Below, in pieces: positions 32,081 through 41,150 of a DNA stretch of 44,424 nucleotides. Numbering within the stretch: the stretch's first letter is position 1; each line of letters opens with the position of its first letter. Position numbers and translations under genes: made by a program. The notes under the pieces were generated by a model that was given only the letters and a program-made list of their open reading frames with translations, made no database searches and was not told where the DNA came from. This DNA comes from Bacteroidales bacterium (GTDB lineage: Bacteria > Bacteroidota > Bacteroidia > Bacteroidales > WRLA01): the NCBI GenBank assembly GCA_009777825.1, contig WRLA01000018.1:1-44424 (forward strand), in the 5' to 3' direction.

Positions 32081-32680
32081 ATGCGTCGTTGCGGAAGTTT
32101 CAAAAGAACAGGTAAGGTTATTCTGTGTCTAGGTGTTGTGGTTGCGCTGTGGGCTTGCGGCAATAGCGACCCGCAACCCAAGCCGCATGGCTATTTTAGG
32201 ATTGACTTTCCCCAAAAAACCTACCGCGAGTTTCAGCACGAGCGGCTTGCGTTCCGTTATCCCGAATATGCGGAGGTCGTCGTTGACCCCTTAAACGACC
32301 GGATCGAAGATTGGTTCGACATTGCGTTTTCCGCGTTCAACGCCAAAGTACATCTAAGTTATCACCCCGTAGAACACAATTTCGACACGTTGGCGGAAGA
32401 TGCCCGTGCTTTGGCATTAAAACACATCCAGAAAGCGAGCGGCATCCGGCAAACGTTGATTCAACGCGACTCGACTCGCGTTTACGGACTGATTTACGAC
32501 ATCTCCGGCGTGGGGGCGGCGTCTCAATGCCAGTTTTTCCTCTCCGACACCACGACCAACTTCCTCCGTGGAGCGCTTTATTTCAACATGACGCCCAACA
32601 ACGACTCGCTGGCGCCCGTCATTCGGTTTATACGACAGGATATTGATACGCTGGTCTATTCGCTGCGGTGGGCAAGATGA
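32081..32680 (+). CDS. gldD: Gliding-motility lipoprotein GldD
   Basis: The 199-aa product has a lipobox signal peptide ('VVALWACGNSD', Cys near residue 26) and the family block 'KPHGYFRIDFPQKTY'. GldD belongs to the T9SS/gliding set of Bacteroidetes; it sits in the outer membrane or periplasm. In many genomes gldE lies between ssb and gldD; it is absent here. The presence of T9SS substrates at 11170 and 41937 fits. Confidence 0.92.
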   Translation: MRRCGSFKRTGKVILCLGVVVALWACGNSDPQPKPHGYFRIDFPQKTYREFQHERLAFRYPEYAEVVVDPLNDRIEDWFDIAFSAFNAKVHLSYHPVEHNFDTLAEDARALALKHIQKASGIRQTLIQRDSTRVYGLIYDISGVGAASQCQFFLSDTTTNFLRGALYFNMTPNNDSLAPVIRFIRQDIDTLVYSLRWAR

Positions 32681-32824
32681 GAAAAAGAATACGGATGCAT
32701 GATAAATTGAACTAATGTTTAAGTAAAATTTTTTATTTACGAATTGAAATTAAGCAACTTTTTTAATCGAAATCCGTTATCATTGCTAAAAGAAATTTGA
32801 AGTTTTTACAAAAATATAATTTTA

Positions 32825-33766
32825 ATGAAAAAGATACTCGTTATTGGCGCCGGCGGACAAATTGGTTCCGAACTGACACCGGCTTTACGTAAGATATACG
32901 GACAGGACAACGTGGTCGCATCCGATTTAAGACTTAACGGCGATTGGGTCTCCGAAGGAATCGCCGAAAAGGTTGACGCCACCAATGTGATCAATATCGT
33001 TGACGTGGTCAAACGACATAACATTGACGCCATCTACAACTTGGCAGCCATCCTTTCGGCAACGGCGGAGGCAAATCCGAAGATGGGATGGGACATCGGC
33101 ATGGGCTGTTTGGTGAACTGTTTGGAAGTGGCGCGGATATACGGATGTGCGGTCTTTACGCCGAGTTCCATCGGCGCTTTCGGACCGGAAACGCCGCCCG
33201 ACAACACGCCCCAAGACACGATACAACGTCCGAAAACGATCTACGGCGTTACCAAAGTCGCCGGCGAGTTGCTGAGTGATTACTACTTCCAACGCTTCGG
33301 CGTGGACGCCCGCTCGGTGCGCTACCCCGGCATCATCTCCAACGTAACACTGCCCGGCGGCGGGACGACAGACTATGCCGTCGAGATCTACTACGCCGCC
33401 GTGAAAAAAGAGAAGTTTGTCTGTCCGCTCCCCGAAGATACCTTCTTGGACATGATGTATATGCCCGACGCCATTGACGCCGCCATCAACCTGATGGAAG
33501 CCGACCCTGAGAAATTGAAACACCGTAACTCGTTCAACGTTACGGCAATGAGTTTCAGTCCGAAGACAATATACCACGAAATCAAAAAACACCTCCCCGA
33601 CTTTGAAATGGAATACCGCGTTAACCCGCTGAAAAAAGCCATCGCAGCAACGTGGCCCAACTCCATGGACGACAGTTGCGCCCGTCGGGAATGGGGCTGG
33701 AACCCGAAATATAATCTCGAAACAATGACGACGGATATGCTGAAAGTGCTGAAAGGGAAACTATGA
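32825..33766 (+). CDS. NAD-dependent epimerase-family protein, L-threonine 3-dehydrogenase-like
   Basis: The 313-aa extended SDR has the Rossmann motif 'ILVIGAGGQIGSEL', 'YNLAAILSATAE' and the catalytic 'YGVTKVAGELL' (Tyr-x3-Lys). The order 'PPDNTPQDTIQRPKTIYGVTK' resembles the SDR-type L-threonine dehydrogenases. It would turn threonine into 2-amino-3-ketobutyrate. A nucleotide-sugar epimerase is the alternative. It stands alone after a 144-bp gap that shows no consensus promoter. Confidence 0.85.
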   Translation: MKKILVIGAGGQIGSELTPALRKIYGQDNVVASDLRLNGDWVSEGIAEKVDATNVINIVDVVKRHNIDAIYNLAAILSATAEANPKMGWDIGMGCLVNCLEVARIYGCAVFTPSSIGAFGPETPPDNTPQDTIQRPKTIYGVTKVAGELLSDYYFQRFGVDARSVRYPGIISNVTLPGGGTTDYAVEIYYAAVKKEKFVCPLPEDTFLDMMYMPDAIDAAINLMEADPEKLKHRNSFNVTAMSFSPKTIYHEIKKHLPDFEMEYRVNPLKKAIAATWPNSMDDSCARREWGWNPKYNLETMTTDMLKVLKGKL

Positions 33767-33773
33767 AAGGTAA

Positions 33774-35054
33774 TTATTTTTTCCGCCTCATCATATCTAT
33801 CATCTGCTGTGGCGAGAGGCGTTTGGCGATGATGATTTTGTCTTTGTCCATCATATAGAGTGTTGGCATCGAGGGGACGTCGTAGAGGACGCTGTAGTGT
33901 TTGGTGGCGGTTCGCGGACCGTTGACCACTGTCCATGGGATATTGCGGGTTTGGATATACTGTTTCATCTTTTGCATGCTCGTGTCGTTGCAAACGGCAT
34001 AGATGTCGAAATTCAGATTTTCCTTTTCTTGTTGGTAGAACATCACTAGGGTGTCGGTTTCGGCTTTGCAATGTCCGCAGTCGGGGTCGAAGAAGTAGAT
34101 GATGACGAAGTCGGTGTCCATTTCATGTAACTCCCTCAATACGAAAGTGCTATCCTGTATCATCATGTTCGGAGCCTTTGCACCTACCAACGAATGTCGC
34201 AACTCGTCGGCTCTTTTCATGAGGCGGTCGCGCAGGTCGGGAAGAGCCAAAGAGTCGTTTGGGGCGTAATACTTGTCAATAATGTGTACAAAGGCACGCT
34301 CCATGCCCATTATTGTGGATGTTTCCGCATAATAGGATGCTTGCCAGACGACATATTTGTAGGTAATGAAACTCTCTTTTGCCTGTTCGATCAGCATGTC
34401 GGCGTATTTGATGACGGAGTCGGGCGTCGGCGTCATCATGTTATTAAAATACCACTCCAACTTTTTCCCGTAGAGCGGCGTACGGAGCAGATCTTCGTCG
34501 TCGAGCCGCAGGTTGTCGAAAAAGTGATGTTGCGCGTAGTAGAGGCGTTCCGGTTGGGGGATTTCGTCGCCGTTGTCGTGTTGAAACGGTATTTCGACAT
34601 CTTGTAGCGCTTTCATAAAACGGCTGACCAAGAGTTTCGGCTGTTGTTCGAACTTTTTTTGCTTGAAGTCTGCCTGTTGGTTTATCCATTGATAGAACAG
34701 CGCATTGTTTTCGGAATTTTTCACCTTCATCTCGCCCGCGAGGTTTTTCAACGACGAGGTCATGGAAAACTGTTGCTCGTCCCTGTCAATGAAAAAGTCC
34801 ATGATAAGGTTGCCCTCCAGGCTCACAAGACAGTACATGCCGGGTTCCAACAAAGAATCTCTTTTGATGGAAACACTCTCCTTAGATATTGACAATGTGT
34901 CTTTTACGTACTGTTTCGTGCCGAAATAGTTGACGAACAGACACGCCTCACCCGTCAAGCCGGAAAGTTTAATTTGGATGTTGACGGGTTGTTGCGCCGA
35001 GGCGAGGGCGAGGCTTATACCATAAAAGAAAACAATTAAAAATAGTTTTTTCAT
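33774..35054 (-). CDS. TlpA-like thiol-disulfide oxidoreductase with DUF5106-type N-terminal region
   Basis: The 426-aa product has a signal peptide (about 1-18, 'SLALASAQ'), a beta-rich N-terminal part (DUF4369-like), a helical middle (DUF5106-like), and a C-terminal thioredoxin-like domain with 'DPDCGHCKAETD' (CGHC about residues 326-329) and 'VPSMPTLYMMD' (cis-Pro region). It probably reduces disulfides in the periplasm. I chose ATG 35054 (MKKLFLIVFF) because an ATG at 35081 precedes no better signal. Own promoter at 35139-35146. Confidence 0.87.
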   Translation of the reverse strand: MKKLFLIVFFYGISLALASAQQPVNIQIKLSGLTGEACLFVNYFGTKQYVKDTLSISKESVSIKRDSLLEPGMYCLVSLEGNLIMDFFIDRDEQQFSMTSSLKNLAGEMKVKNSENNALFYQWINQQADFKQKKFEQQPKLLVSRFMKALQDVEIPFQHDNGDEIPQPERLYYAQHHFFDNLRLDDEDLLRTPLYGKKLEWYFNNMMTPTPDSVIKYADMLIEQAKESFITYKYVVWQASYYAETSTIMGMERAFVHIIDKYYAPNDSLALPDLRDRLMKRADELRHSLVGAKAPNMMIQDSTFVLRELHEMDTDFVIIYFFDPDCGHCKAETDTLVMFYQQEKENLNFDIYAVCNDTSMQKMKQYIQTRNIPWTVVNGPRTATKHYSVLYDVPSMPTLYMMDKDKIIIAKRLSPQQMIDMMRRKK

Positions 35055-35138
35055 CTTAAATACATTTTTTATCTCTGTCATTCTTTGTATCTTCTCTTAA
35101 TTTTGTTCTACAAACAGCCTGAAAAACGGATCTTTTGG

Positions 35139-35146
35139 CAAAGGTA
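35139..35146 (-). promoter_or_regulatory. -7 promoter element of the TlpA-like gene
   Basis: CAAAGGTA (minus strand TACCTTTG), 85 bp from the start. Confidence 0.6.
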
Positions 35147-35196
35147 ATACTTTCTTTGATACTACGCACAAAGACGTTATGTTTTTTTGCGTTACG

Positions 35197-35220
35197 CTTT
35201 TTTGCCTAAGGCAAAAAGAG
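35197..35220. repeat. Short palindrome TTTTTGCC-TAA-GGCAAAAA
   Basis: Perfect 8-bp arms with a 3-nt loop, in the intergenic stretch between the TlpA-like gene and tRNA-Arg. A function as terminator is uncertain since the T-run is in the arm. Confidence 0.5.
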
Positions 35221-35350
35221 CAATATGTATTCCATTGTATGCTATGAGTGTTACGGTTGCGTCAACTGGGCGGAAGATAACGTGGAAGTCTCCAAGGACG
35301 CAAACTATTGTCATAAAAAAATATTTCCCATCCATATCAAAAAATATTTG

Positions 35351-35358
35351 TATCTTTG
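35351..35358 (+). promoter_or_regulatory. -7 promoter element of tRNA-Arg
   Basis: TATCTTTG, 18 bp before the mature tRNA. Confidence 0.65.
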
Positions 35359-35375
35359 CACCCGCAAAGAAAAAT

Positions 35376-35449
35376 GGCTCCGTAGCTTAACTGAATAGAG
35401 CATCTGACTACGGATCAGAAGGTTACAGGTTTGAATCCTGTCGGAGTCA
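35376..35449 (+). tRNA. tRNA-Arg(ACG)
   Basis: A complete cloverleaf. The acceptor arm GGCTCCG pairs with CGGAGTC (one G-U). The anticodon loop is CTACGGA with anticodon ACG, in a five-pair stem. The T-arm is ACAGG-TTTGAAT-CCTGT. Discriminator A. CCA is not encoded in full. Confidence 0.95.
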
Positions 35450-35523
35450 CAAATAATCAGAGATTTCCTCTGTAACTTTTCCCCCATCATCCCCGTCTTA
35501 CGTTAAATTTTATACAAAGAGAT

Positions 35524-36009
35524 ATGACGATCTTTGAATACAACCAATGTGTTGACGACCATGCCGATGCGCTGTATCGCTTTGTGTTGAAAAACATCAA
35601 GGATGGCGATACCGCGCAAGACGTTGTGCAGGAGGCGTTTACGCGGATGTGGGAGAAGCGGGAGGGCATCAACGGCGAGAAAGGGAAGTCGTGGCTGTTC
35701 ACCACTGCTTACCATCTGTTGGTTGACAATGTGCGTCATCAGGAACGGTTTACGGCGTTGGATGGCGACAGTCATGATTTTTACGACACGTCTTCGTCTT
35801 ATTCCGACCTGCAAGAGGTTCTGCATCAGGCGATTGAGCAACTTCCTCTTGATCAGAAAACGGCGTTGCTGTTGCGTGATTACGAAGGATACTCGTATCA
35901 GGAAATAGGCACGATAACCGGACTGAACGAATCGCAGGTGAAGGTATATATTTACAGAGCGCGTCTCTTTTTAAGGAAATACATAGGAAAGTTGGAGGTA
36001 GTTATATGA
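35524..36009 (+). CDS. ECF-family RNA polymerase sigma factor
   Basis: The 161-aa product has sigma region 2 ('ALYRFVLKNIKDGDTAQDVVQEAFTRMWEKR') and region 4 ('IEQLPLDQKTALLLRDYEGYSYQEIGTITGLNESQVKVYIYRAR'). It should activate a small regulon in answer to an envelope signal. The anti-sigma-like gene overlaps by 4 bp. Confidence 0.93.
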   Translation: MTIFEYNQCVDDHADALYRFVLKNIKDGDTAQDVVQEAFTRMWEKREGINGEKGKSWLFTTAYHLLVDNVRHQERFTALDGDSHDFYDTSSSYSDLQEVLHQAIEQLPLDQKTALLLRDYEGYSYQEIGTITGLNESQVKVYIYRARLFLRKYIGKLEVVI

Positions 36010-37052
36010 GTAAAACGGTCAATATCAGCAATTTCGAGGTTTATGCCGTGGATTATTTCGACGGCAAACTCTCCGAAAAAGAGCAGCAAGCCTTGTTTGC
36101 CTTTTTGGAGACACATCCGTTGTTGATGGCTGATTTCGAATGGTATAAACAATCGCAAGACGTTGTCATACAGCCGGATACAGTCGTTTTTCCTCGTCCC
36201 GAAGAACTCAAGAAGAACGTCATCTTTCCGGTACACGACGTCAACGAAGCCAACTATCAAGACCATTTCATCGCTTTCCACGAAGACGACTTGGACGAAC
36301 CGGCGCGTCAGACGCTCTCCGCATTTTTAAAAAAGAACGTTTCCCTGTTGCCGGAGTTCGAAAGTTTTGGAAAGATCCGGCTCGTCCCCGATAAAAACGT
36401 GATTTTCAACGATAAACGACGATTGAAACATACGCCTTTCCGTTTTTCCTCTGCGGTACGGATTGCCGCTGTTGCTGCCGTTGCTGCTATTTTGTTGTTG
36501 TTCTTTCTGTTCAGACCCACTGCCGACGTGCCGCCCTCGTCCGCAACGCCCGAACAGGTTTTTGTACAAACCGATGACAATGAGACGGAAACGCTATCCA
36601 GTAGCGACAACGTCATTCCTCCGAAAGCAGGAATCCCCTCAAACCAAGACATAAGTAAGGAGATTGCGGGTAAAGCCTACAATGACAATGGATTGCTTCA
36701 CTCCGTTCGCAATGACGGGAAACAGCGCCCCGAACCGGAAGAAGACCTTCCCTCCGAATCCTTGCTCGCAGAGCAACACCCGTCGGCAATCACAACCGCC
36801 GATTTCACCGAAACAGTCAGAGTTTTAGAGCCGGACGTCGTAGTGATAAAAACGATTTCGGAATCCGAATCCGTAGCGGAAGACCCTTTGACTGTTAATC
36901 AAATGCTTCCGCAAAAAAACCGTTCCTTGTGGAAAGTTCTTTCGTGGAGCGTCAAGCAGTACAACACCATCGCCAACGACGACGTAGCGATAGTGAAAGT
37001 GGAAAATCTGACCACCAACGAAACGGTCTATTATCTTTGCAGGGGAGAGTAG
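36006..37052 (+). CDS. Anti-sigma-like membrane protein with REP-derived inserts
   Basis: The 348-aa product overlaps the ECF sigma gene by 4 bp, so it is probably its regulator. The N-terminal 100 residues are cytoplasmic-type. One TM segment lies near residues 150-170 ('AVRIAAVAAVAAILLLFFLF'), and a long, low-complexity periplasmic tail follows. Two repeats (36611-36638, 36690-36719) fall in the tail and are translated in frame as 'VIPPKAGIPSNQ' and 'GLLHSVRNDGK'. The C-terminus ('VKVENLTTNETVYYLCRGE') looks family-like. No zinc-binding anti-sigma motif was seen. Confidence 0.75.
   Translation: MSKTVNISNFEVYAVDYFDGKLSEKEQQALFAFLETHPLLMADFEWYKQSQDVVIQPDTVVFPRPEELKKNVIFPVHDVNEANYQDHFIAFHEDDLDEPARQTLSAFLKKNVSLLPEFESFGKIRLVPDKNVIFNDKRRLKHTPFRFSSAVRIAAVAAVAAILLLFFLFRPTADVPPSSATPEQVFVQTDDNETETLSSSDNVIPPKAGIPSNQDISKEIAGKAYNDNGLLHSVRNDGKQRPEPEEDLPSESLLAEQHPSAITTADFTETVRVLEPDVVVIKTISESESVAEDPLTVNQMLPQKNRSLWKVLSWSVKQYNTIANDDVAIVKVENLTTNETVYYLCRGE
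36611..36638. repeat. REP-like repeat in the anti-sigma gene, piece 1
   Basis: CGTCATTCCTCCGAAAGCAG then GAATCCCC. The same family, inverted, lies at 41554-41582 (GGGGATTCCTGCTTTCGCAG then GAATGACGG). Confidence 0.7.
36690..36719. repeat. REP-like repeat in the anti-sigma gene, piece 2
   Basis: GGATTGCTTCACTCCGTTCG then CAATGACGGG, nearly identical to 2161-2190. Confidence 0.75.
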
Positions 37053-37111
37053 AACATCTGAATGTTGTATCCCGAAAATAATTTTCAACGCTTAATTTTC
37101 AATTAAAATCG

Positions 37112-37119
37112 TATCTTTG
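37112..37119 (+). promoter_or_regulatory. -7 promoter element of the Rpn-like gene
   Basis: TATCTTTG, 38 bp before the start. Confidence 0.65.
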
Positions 37120-37157
37120 CATTTTGAACAAAATAGATAAACAAAGAAATATTTATT

Positions 37158-38069
37158 ATGGAAAATTACATTCGTTTTGACTGGGCAATAAAGCGGTTGT
37201 TAAGGAACAAAGTCGATTTTGATGTAGTGAACGGCTTTTTGAGTTGTTTACTCGAAAAGCAGATACGCATAATAAAAGTTCTTGAGAGTGAGGGAAATAA
37301 AAGACGTAAGGAAGATAAAATCAACAGAGTAGATATTTTAGTAGAAGACGAGACGGGCGAAAAGATAATCATTGAAATTCAAAACAACGACGAGATAGAT
37401 TACTATCAGCGGATGTTGTATGGTGTTTCAAAAGTTGTTTGCGACTATCTGAAAGAGGGCGACAAGTACGAAAAGATAAAGAAGATATACTCTGTCAACA
37501 TTGTCTATTTTAAGTTCGGCGACGGGCAAGACTATGTCTATCACGGTTATACCGAATTTCGCGGCATACATGCCGGTGATTTGCTCAAACTCACCAAAAG
37601 TCAACAAAAGCGGATAAAGCGCGAGAAAGTGAGCGACATTTACCCCGAATATTATATTTTGCGGGTAGAAAATTTCAATGATGTTGCCAAAACGCCGTTA
37701 GACGAATGGATATATTTTCTGAAAAACACAACTGTCCCCGATAAAATCACGGCGCCGGGCTTAAAGGAAGCGCAGGAAAAACTACGGATAGACAACCTCT
37801 CGGAAGAAGAAAAGCGCGACTACTACGACCATCTGAAAAACATGAACTACGCCGCCAGTGCCATGGAAGCCAGCCGTTTAGCCGGCGTGGACGAAGGATG
37901 GGAAAAAGGATTAGAAAAAGGTGAAAAAATCGGCGAAGCAAAAAAAGCCGAACAAGTAGTCATCAACAGTTACCGTGCAGGGTTATCAATAGATACTATC
38001 GCCGGTATTACAACTTTAACCGCCGAACAGGTTATCGAAATTTTAAAAAAGCATACGGTTTTATCATAA
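37158..38069 (+). CDS. Rpn-family PD-(D/E)XK nuclease (putative transposase family)
   Basis: The 303-aa product matches the Rpn/PDDEXK_2 family: 'YIRFDWAIKRLLRNK', 'RVDILVEDETGEKIIIEIQNN' (D...E-x-Q core), 'YGVSKVVCDYLKEGDKY'. The C-terminal part is helical ('GWEKGLEKGEKIGEAKKAEQ'). Rpn proteins are nucleases that promote recombination and are often annotated as transposases, but they are not classical ones. It is 30 bp before ychF. Confidence 0.9.
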   Translation: MENYIRFDWAIKRLLRNKVDFDVVNGFLSCLLEKQIRIIKVLESEGNKRRKEDKINRVDILVEDETGEKIIIEIQNNDEIDYYQRMLYGVSKVVCDYLKEGDKYEKIKKIYSVNIVYFKFGDGQDYVYHGYTEFRGIHAGDLLKLTKSQQKRIKREKVSDIYPEYYILRVENFNDVAKTPLDEWIYFLKNTTVPDKITAPGLKEAQEKLRIDNLSEEEKRDYYDHLKNMNYAASAMEASRLAGVDEGWEKGLEKGEKIGEAKKAEQVVINSYRAGLSIDTIAGITTLTAEQVIEILKKHTVLS

Positions 38070-38099
38070 AATATAGAATTATAACTCAAATTCGGAATC

Positions 38100-39200
38100 A
38101 TGGCATTAAATTGTGGCATCGTAGGATTGACCAATATTGGAAAAACAACCATATTCAACTGTGTGTCGAAAACGAAAGCGGAGGCGTCGAATTTTGCTTT
38201 CAGCGCGACGAAGTCCAACATCGGGATGGCGGACGTGCCGGATGCGCGTCTGTATGAGATTGACCGGCTGATAAAGTCGGCACGGGTCGTTCCGGCGACG
38301 GTGGACCTGGTGGATTTGCCCGGCTTGGCGAAAGGCGCCAGTCATGGTGAAGGCGTCGGGAATAAGTTTTTGGCGGACGTTCAGAAGACCAGTGCGCTGA
38401 TACACGTTGTGCGCTGTTTCGACGACCCGGAACTGCCGCACGTCGAAGGCTCCGTTGACCCCGTGCGCGACAAGGAAATCGTGGACTTGGAGTTGCAGGT
38501 GCGCGATTTAGACTTGGTGGAGCGTAAGATACAGCGCTACGAAAAGTTGATGAAGGTGGGCGACAAAGACGCCAAAGCCGCAGTGGACTTTTTAAACCGG
38601 TTGAAAGACCGTTTAGAGAATTTTTCCAATGCCCGCGATATGGAGATGACCGAGAAAGAGGAAGAGATGTACGTGCGCGACATGTTTCTGCTCACGATAA
38701 AGCCCGTCATCTACGTCTGCAACGTGGATGACGCCTCGGCTGTTACCGGAAACGCCTACTCCGAGCGTCTGCGCGAAGCGGTGAAAAATGAAAAAACAGA
38801 GGTCATCGTCATCGCCGGACGGTTGGAATCGGAAATTGCCGAATTAGATAACGAGGACGACCGACAACTCTTCCTGCAAGACGCAGGATTGGAAGAACCC
38901 GGCGTCAACCGCCTGATACGCAGCGCATACAAAGTACTGAACCTGCAATCATTTTTCACAGCAGGTCCAAAAGAGGTACGGGCATGGACGATAAAACAGG
39001 GCATGACCGCTCCGCAAGCCGCCGGCGTGATTCACAGCGACTTGGAACGCGGTTTTATCCGCGCAGAGGTGATGACGTATCACGATTTCATCCAACATAA
39101 AACGGAACACGCCGTGAAAGAAGCCGGAAAATTCCGCCTCGAAGGGAAAAACTACATCGTGCAGGAAGGGGACATTCTGCATGTACGGTTTAATGTGTAG
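38100..39200 (+). CDS. ychF: Ribosome-binding ATPase YchF
   Basis: YchF is a translation-associated OBG-family ATPase. The 366-aa protein has G1 'GLTNIGKTTIF' (ATP-type specificity in this family), G3 'DLVDLPGL', the coiled-coil 'MTEKEEEMYV', and a C-terminal TGS domain ('FFTAGPKEVRAWTIKQGMTAPQAAG...HDFI...YIVQEGDILHVRFNV'). It converges with the lipid kinase gene with an 11-bp overlap of the stops. Confidence 0.96.
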   Translation: MALNCGIVGLTNIGKTTIFNCVSKTKAEASNFAFSATKSNIGMADVPDARLYEIDRLIKSARVVPATVDLVDLPGLAKGASHGEGVGNKFLADVQKTSALIHVVRCFDDPELPHVEGSVDPVRDKEIVDLELQVRDLDLVERKIQRYEKLMKVGDKDAKAAVDFLNRLKDRLENFSNARDMEMTEKEEEMYVRDMFLLTIKPVIYVCNVDDASAVTGNAYSERLREAVKNEKTEVIVIAGRLESEIAELDNEDDRQLFLQDAGLEEPGVNRLIRSAYKVLNLQSFFTAGPKEVRAWTIKQGMTAPQAAGVIHSDLERGFIRAEVMTYHDFIQHKTEHAVKEAGKFRLEGKNYIVQEGDILHVRFNV

Positions 39201-40101
39201 GAGTTGTTTTTTTCGGCACAATCAGTTTCAGAGAGGCGGGAAGTACTTCTACCTCAACATTTTGCCCTGACTTGAACGGGTCGCCATCCACATTCATCAC
39301 ACCATCTAAACTGCGGATGATGGATACTTTCTTTGCCTTGAACGAACTGAGATACAGGCATTTGTCGGCGTAACCCGTCCATATTTGGATGGAGGAGAGG
39401 GGCGCCGAGATAAACGGAATCTTTTTCACAATCACCACATCCATATAACCGTCGAAGAGGTCGGCTTGGGGGGCGATGCGGAAGTTGTACCCGAACTGAT
39501 TGGAGTTGGCGAAAATGATGAGTACACACTTCTCTTCTATTTCCATACTGTCGGTTTTGATGGTGATGGCTTCCGGTTTGAAATTGACGTATTCGATAAG
39601 CAGGGAGTGCATGTAGGAGAGGAAGCCTCTTCGTTTTGCCAAGTGGTAGCGTTCGGCGACCAGGGCGTCCAAGCCGATGCCGGCTAATGAGAAGGCGTAC
39701 TGGTCGTTGATTTTGATGGTATCTGCCGCTCTGACGAAGTGCTCTTTGATGGTGTGGAGCGCTTTTTGGATGTTAAACGGGATTTTCAAATGGTTGGCTA
39801 AGCCATTGCCCGAACCGCACGGGATAATGCCCAACGCCGTATCGGTGTAAACCAACGAGCGGGCTGCCTCGTTGATAGAGCCGTCGCCGCCGGCGATGAC
39901 AACGGTTTTAGCGCACTCCTCAACCGCTTTCTTCACCAATTCCGTCGTATGACCGGCATAGTTCGAGTACCAAATTTCGCCAAACAAATTCTCCTTTTTG
40001 ATATGTTTCTTGATGATGCGCTCAACTTTTTTGCGCCTTATCCCGAAAAATCCGCTGACGGGATTTAAGATAAAAATGATTTTTTCGTGCTGTTCGTTCA
40101 T
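39190..40101 (-). CDS. Diacylglycerol kinase / YegS-family lipid kinase
   Basis: The 303-aa product has the DAGK catalytic core: 'FILNPVSGFFGIRRKK', 'VVIAGGDGSINEAARSLVYTDTALGIIPCGSGNGLANHLKIP', and a second domain ('DLFDGYMDVVIVKK', 'VNVDGDPFKSG'). It phosphorylates a lipid, with roles in phospholipid recycling. I chose ATG 40101; GTG 40113 overlaps the upstream lipoprotein stop and is an alternative. It overlaps ychF at its 3' end. Confidence 0.92.
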   Translation of the reverse strand: MNEQHEKIIFILNPVSGFFGIRRKKVERIIKKHIKKENLFGEIWYSNYAGHTTELVKKAVEECAKTVVIAGGDGSINEAARSLVYTDTALGIIPCGSGNGLANHLKIPFNIQKALHTIKEHFVRAADTIKINDQYAFSLAGIGLDALVAERYHLAKRRGFLSYMHSLLIEYVNFKPEAITIKTDSMEIEEKCVLIIFANSNQFGYNFRIAPQADLFDGYMDVVIVKKIPFISAPLSSIQIWTGYADKCLYLSSFKAKKVSIIRSLDGVMNVDGDPFKSGQNVEVEVLPASLKLIVPKKTTPTH

Positions 40102-40109
40102 GTTGATTT

Positions 40110-40802
40110 TCACTTGGTTAAGGTTGGTTTTCTCGAATAGACGGCGCGATAAGTCAAGGTATCGCTATTGATAGAGATGGAATCTTCGACGGTAACGGTA
40201 AAAGTAAAATAGTTCAGTTTCATCTCCATAGCCCGCTCGTCAATCGTCCCACTGCCAAAGAGATAGAGCGAATCGGAAAAAGATTGCTCGAAAAGATAAA
40301 CACTGTCTTGCAGGTCGGCTGCCAACGACAATTTGACTTTTTCTCTTAAAAGCGGGAGTGTGTTAATATGTAAGTTGTTGATAATGACTTTATCACCGTC
40401 AACGTCCAGCGAATCAACAAAGGTCAAAGGGAGTTTAGACGCCGGCATATCCACAGATACATCCCATAACCCCTTCATACTCTCCGGTTTGACCACCACC
40501 CAGACATCCCGTTGCGCATCCGCCGTCATGCCGCTCAGCGATACCGCATGATAGAAGACGTGATAATCATCACCGAGCCGGGAAGTGTCAACCCAATATT
40601 CCGCCCAAACGCTGTCAATTCCGTACAGGGCGCTGATTTTGACGGAATCATCCACAAAAGAGAGATAAATACCGGCTTTAAGCGGATTTTGCCCGCCCAC
40701 AACAATAGTCGGAGGTTGCTCGGGTGCATCTTCCTTATCTGTGCATCCTGCGAAAGAGAGCAAGAGAAGCAGTGGTAAATAGATTTTTATTGTAACTTTC
40801 AT
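40110..40802 (-). CDS. Lipoprotein of unknown function
   Basis: The 230-aa product has a lipobox signal peptide ('LLLLLSFAGCTDKED', Cys20) and a beta-rich body with many short strands ('ISALYGIDSVWAEYW', 'DVWVVVKPESMKG'). I do not recognise a family. It immediately precedes the lipid kinase (near-overlap), so the two form an operon. Confidence 0.75.
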   Translation of the reverse strand: MKVTIKIYLPLLLLLSFAGCTDKEDAPEQPPTIVVGGQNPLKAGIYLSFVDDSVKISALYGIDSVWAEYWVDTSRLGDDYHVFYHAVSLSGMTADAQRDVWVVVKPESMKGLWDVSVDMPASKLPLTFVDSLDVDGDKVIINNLHINTLPLLREKVKLSLAADLQDSVYLFEQSFSDSLYLFGSGTIDERAMEMKLNYFTFTVTVEDSISINSDTLTYRAVYSRKPTLTK

Positions 40803-40820
40803 TTTGCCGATGTTGTAATA

Positions 40821-41150
40821 TCACAAATATTGTGCGACGGTATGGTTATTGGCGATGTAGCGTACTAAGTAAAAAACTTCTTCGTTTTTTTCATACGTTT
40901 CAAAGAATACATACCACGTTGTGTGTTTGTTTTTTCTAAAGCCTGCATATTCCATCTCTTTTCCATATCTGTCAAAATATGCGGGGGCAGGTTTGTGCAA
41001 ACGTGTTGGCAGGGTCGTTTGAATATCATCAATCAACTCGTCTATATAATTAATTGATGTTTCTAGAAAGCCAAAATACTCTTTTTCAAAAAGAATAAAG
41101 ACCAGGCTGTCAAGATATTCGAGTACACGGGGTAATATGATTACGTTCAT
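40821..41150 (-). CDS. RelE/ParE-like toxin of a second toxin-antitoxin pair
   Basis: The 109-aa product ('VLEYLDSLVFILFEKEYFGF', 'EMEYAGFRKNKHTTWYVFFE', 'YLVRYIANNHTVAQYL') has the RelE/ParE fold. The start at 41150 (MNVIIL) overlaps the antitoxin 3' end by 41 bp. Confidence 0.8.
   Translation of the reverse strand: MNVIILPRVLEYLDSLVFILFEKEYFGFLETSINYIDELIDDIQTTLPTRLHKPAPAYFDRYGKEMEYAGFRKNKHTTWYVFFETYEKNEEVFYLVRYIANNHTVAQYL

Noticed and set aside
35187..35390. 67-codon frame upstream of tRNA-Arg
   Set aside because: It runs through the tRNA promoter into the tRNA itself and begins in a palindrome.
37158..38069. Insertion sequence (the family is often labelled transposase)
   Set aside because: The PD-(D/E)XK Rpn protein has no terminal inverted repeats or target duplication here; it has a normal promoter and neighbours.
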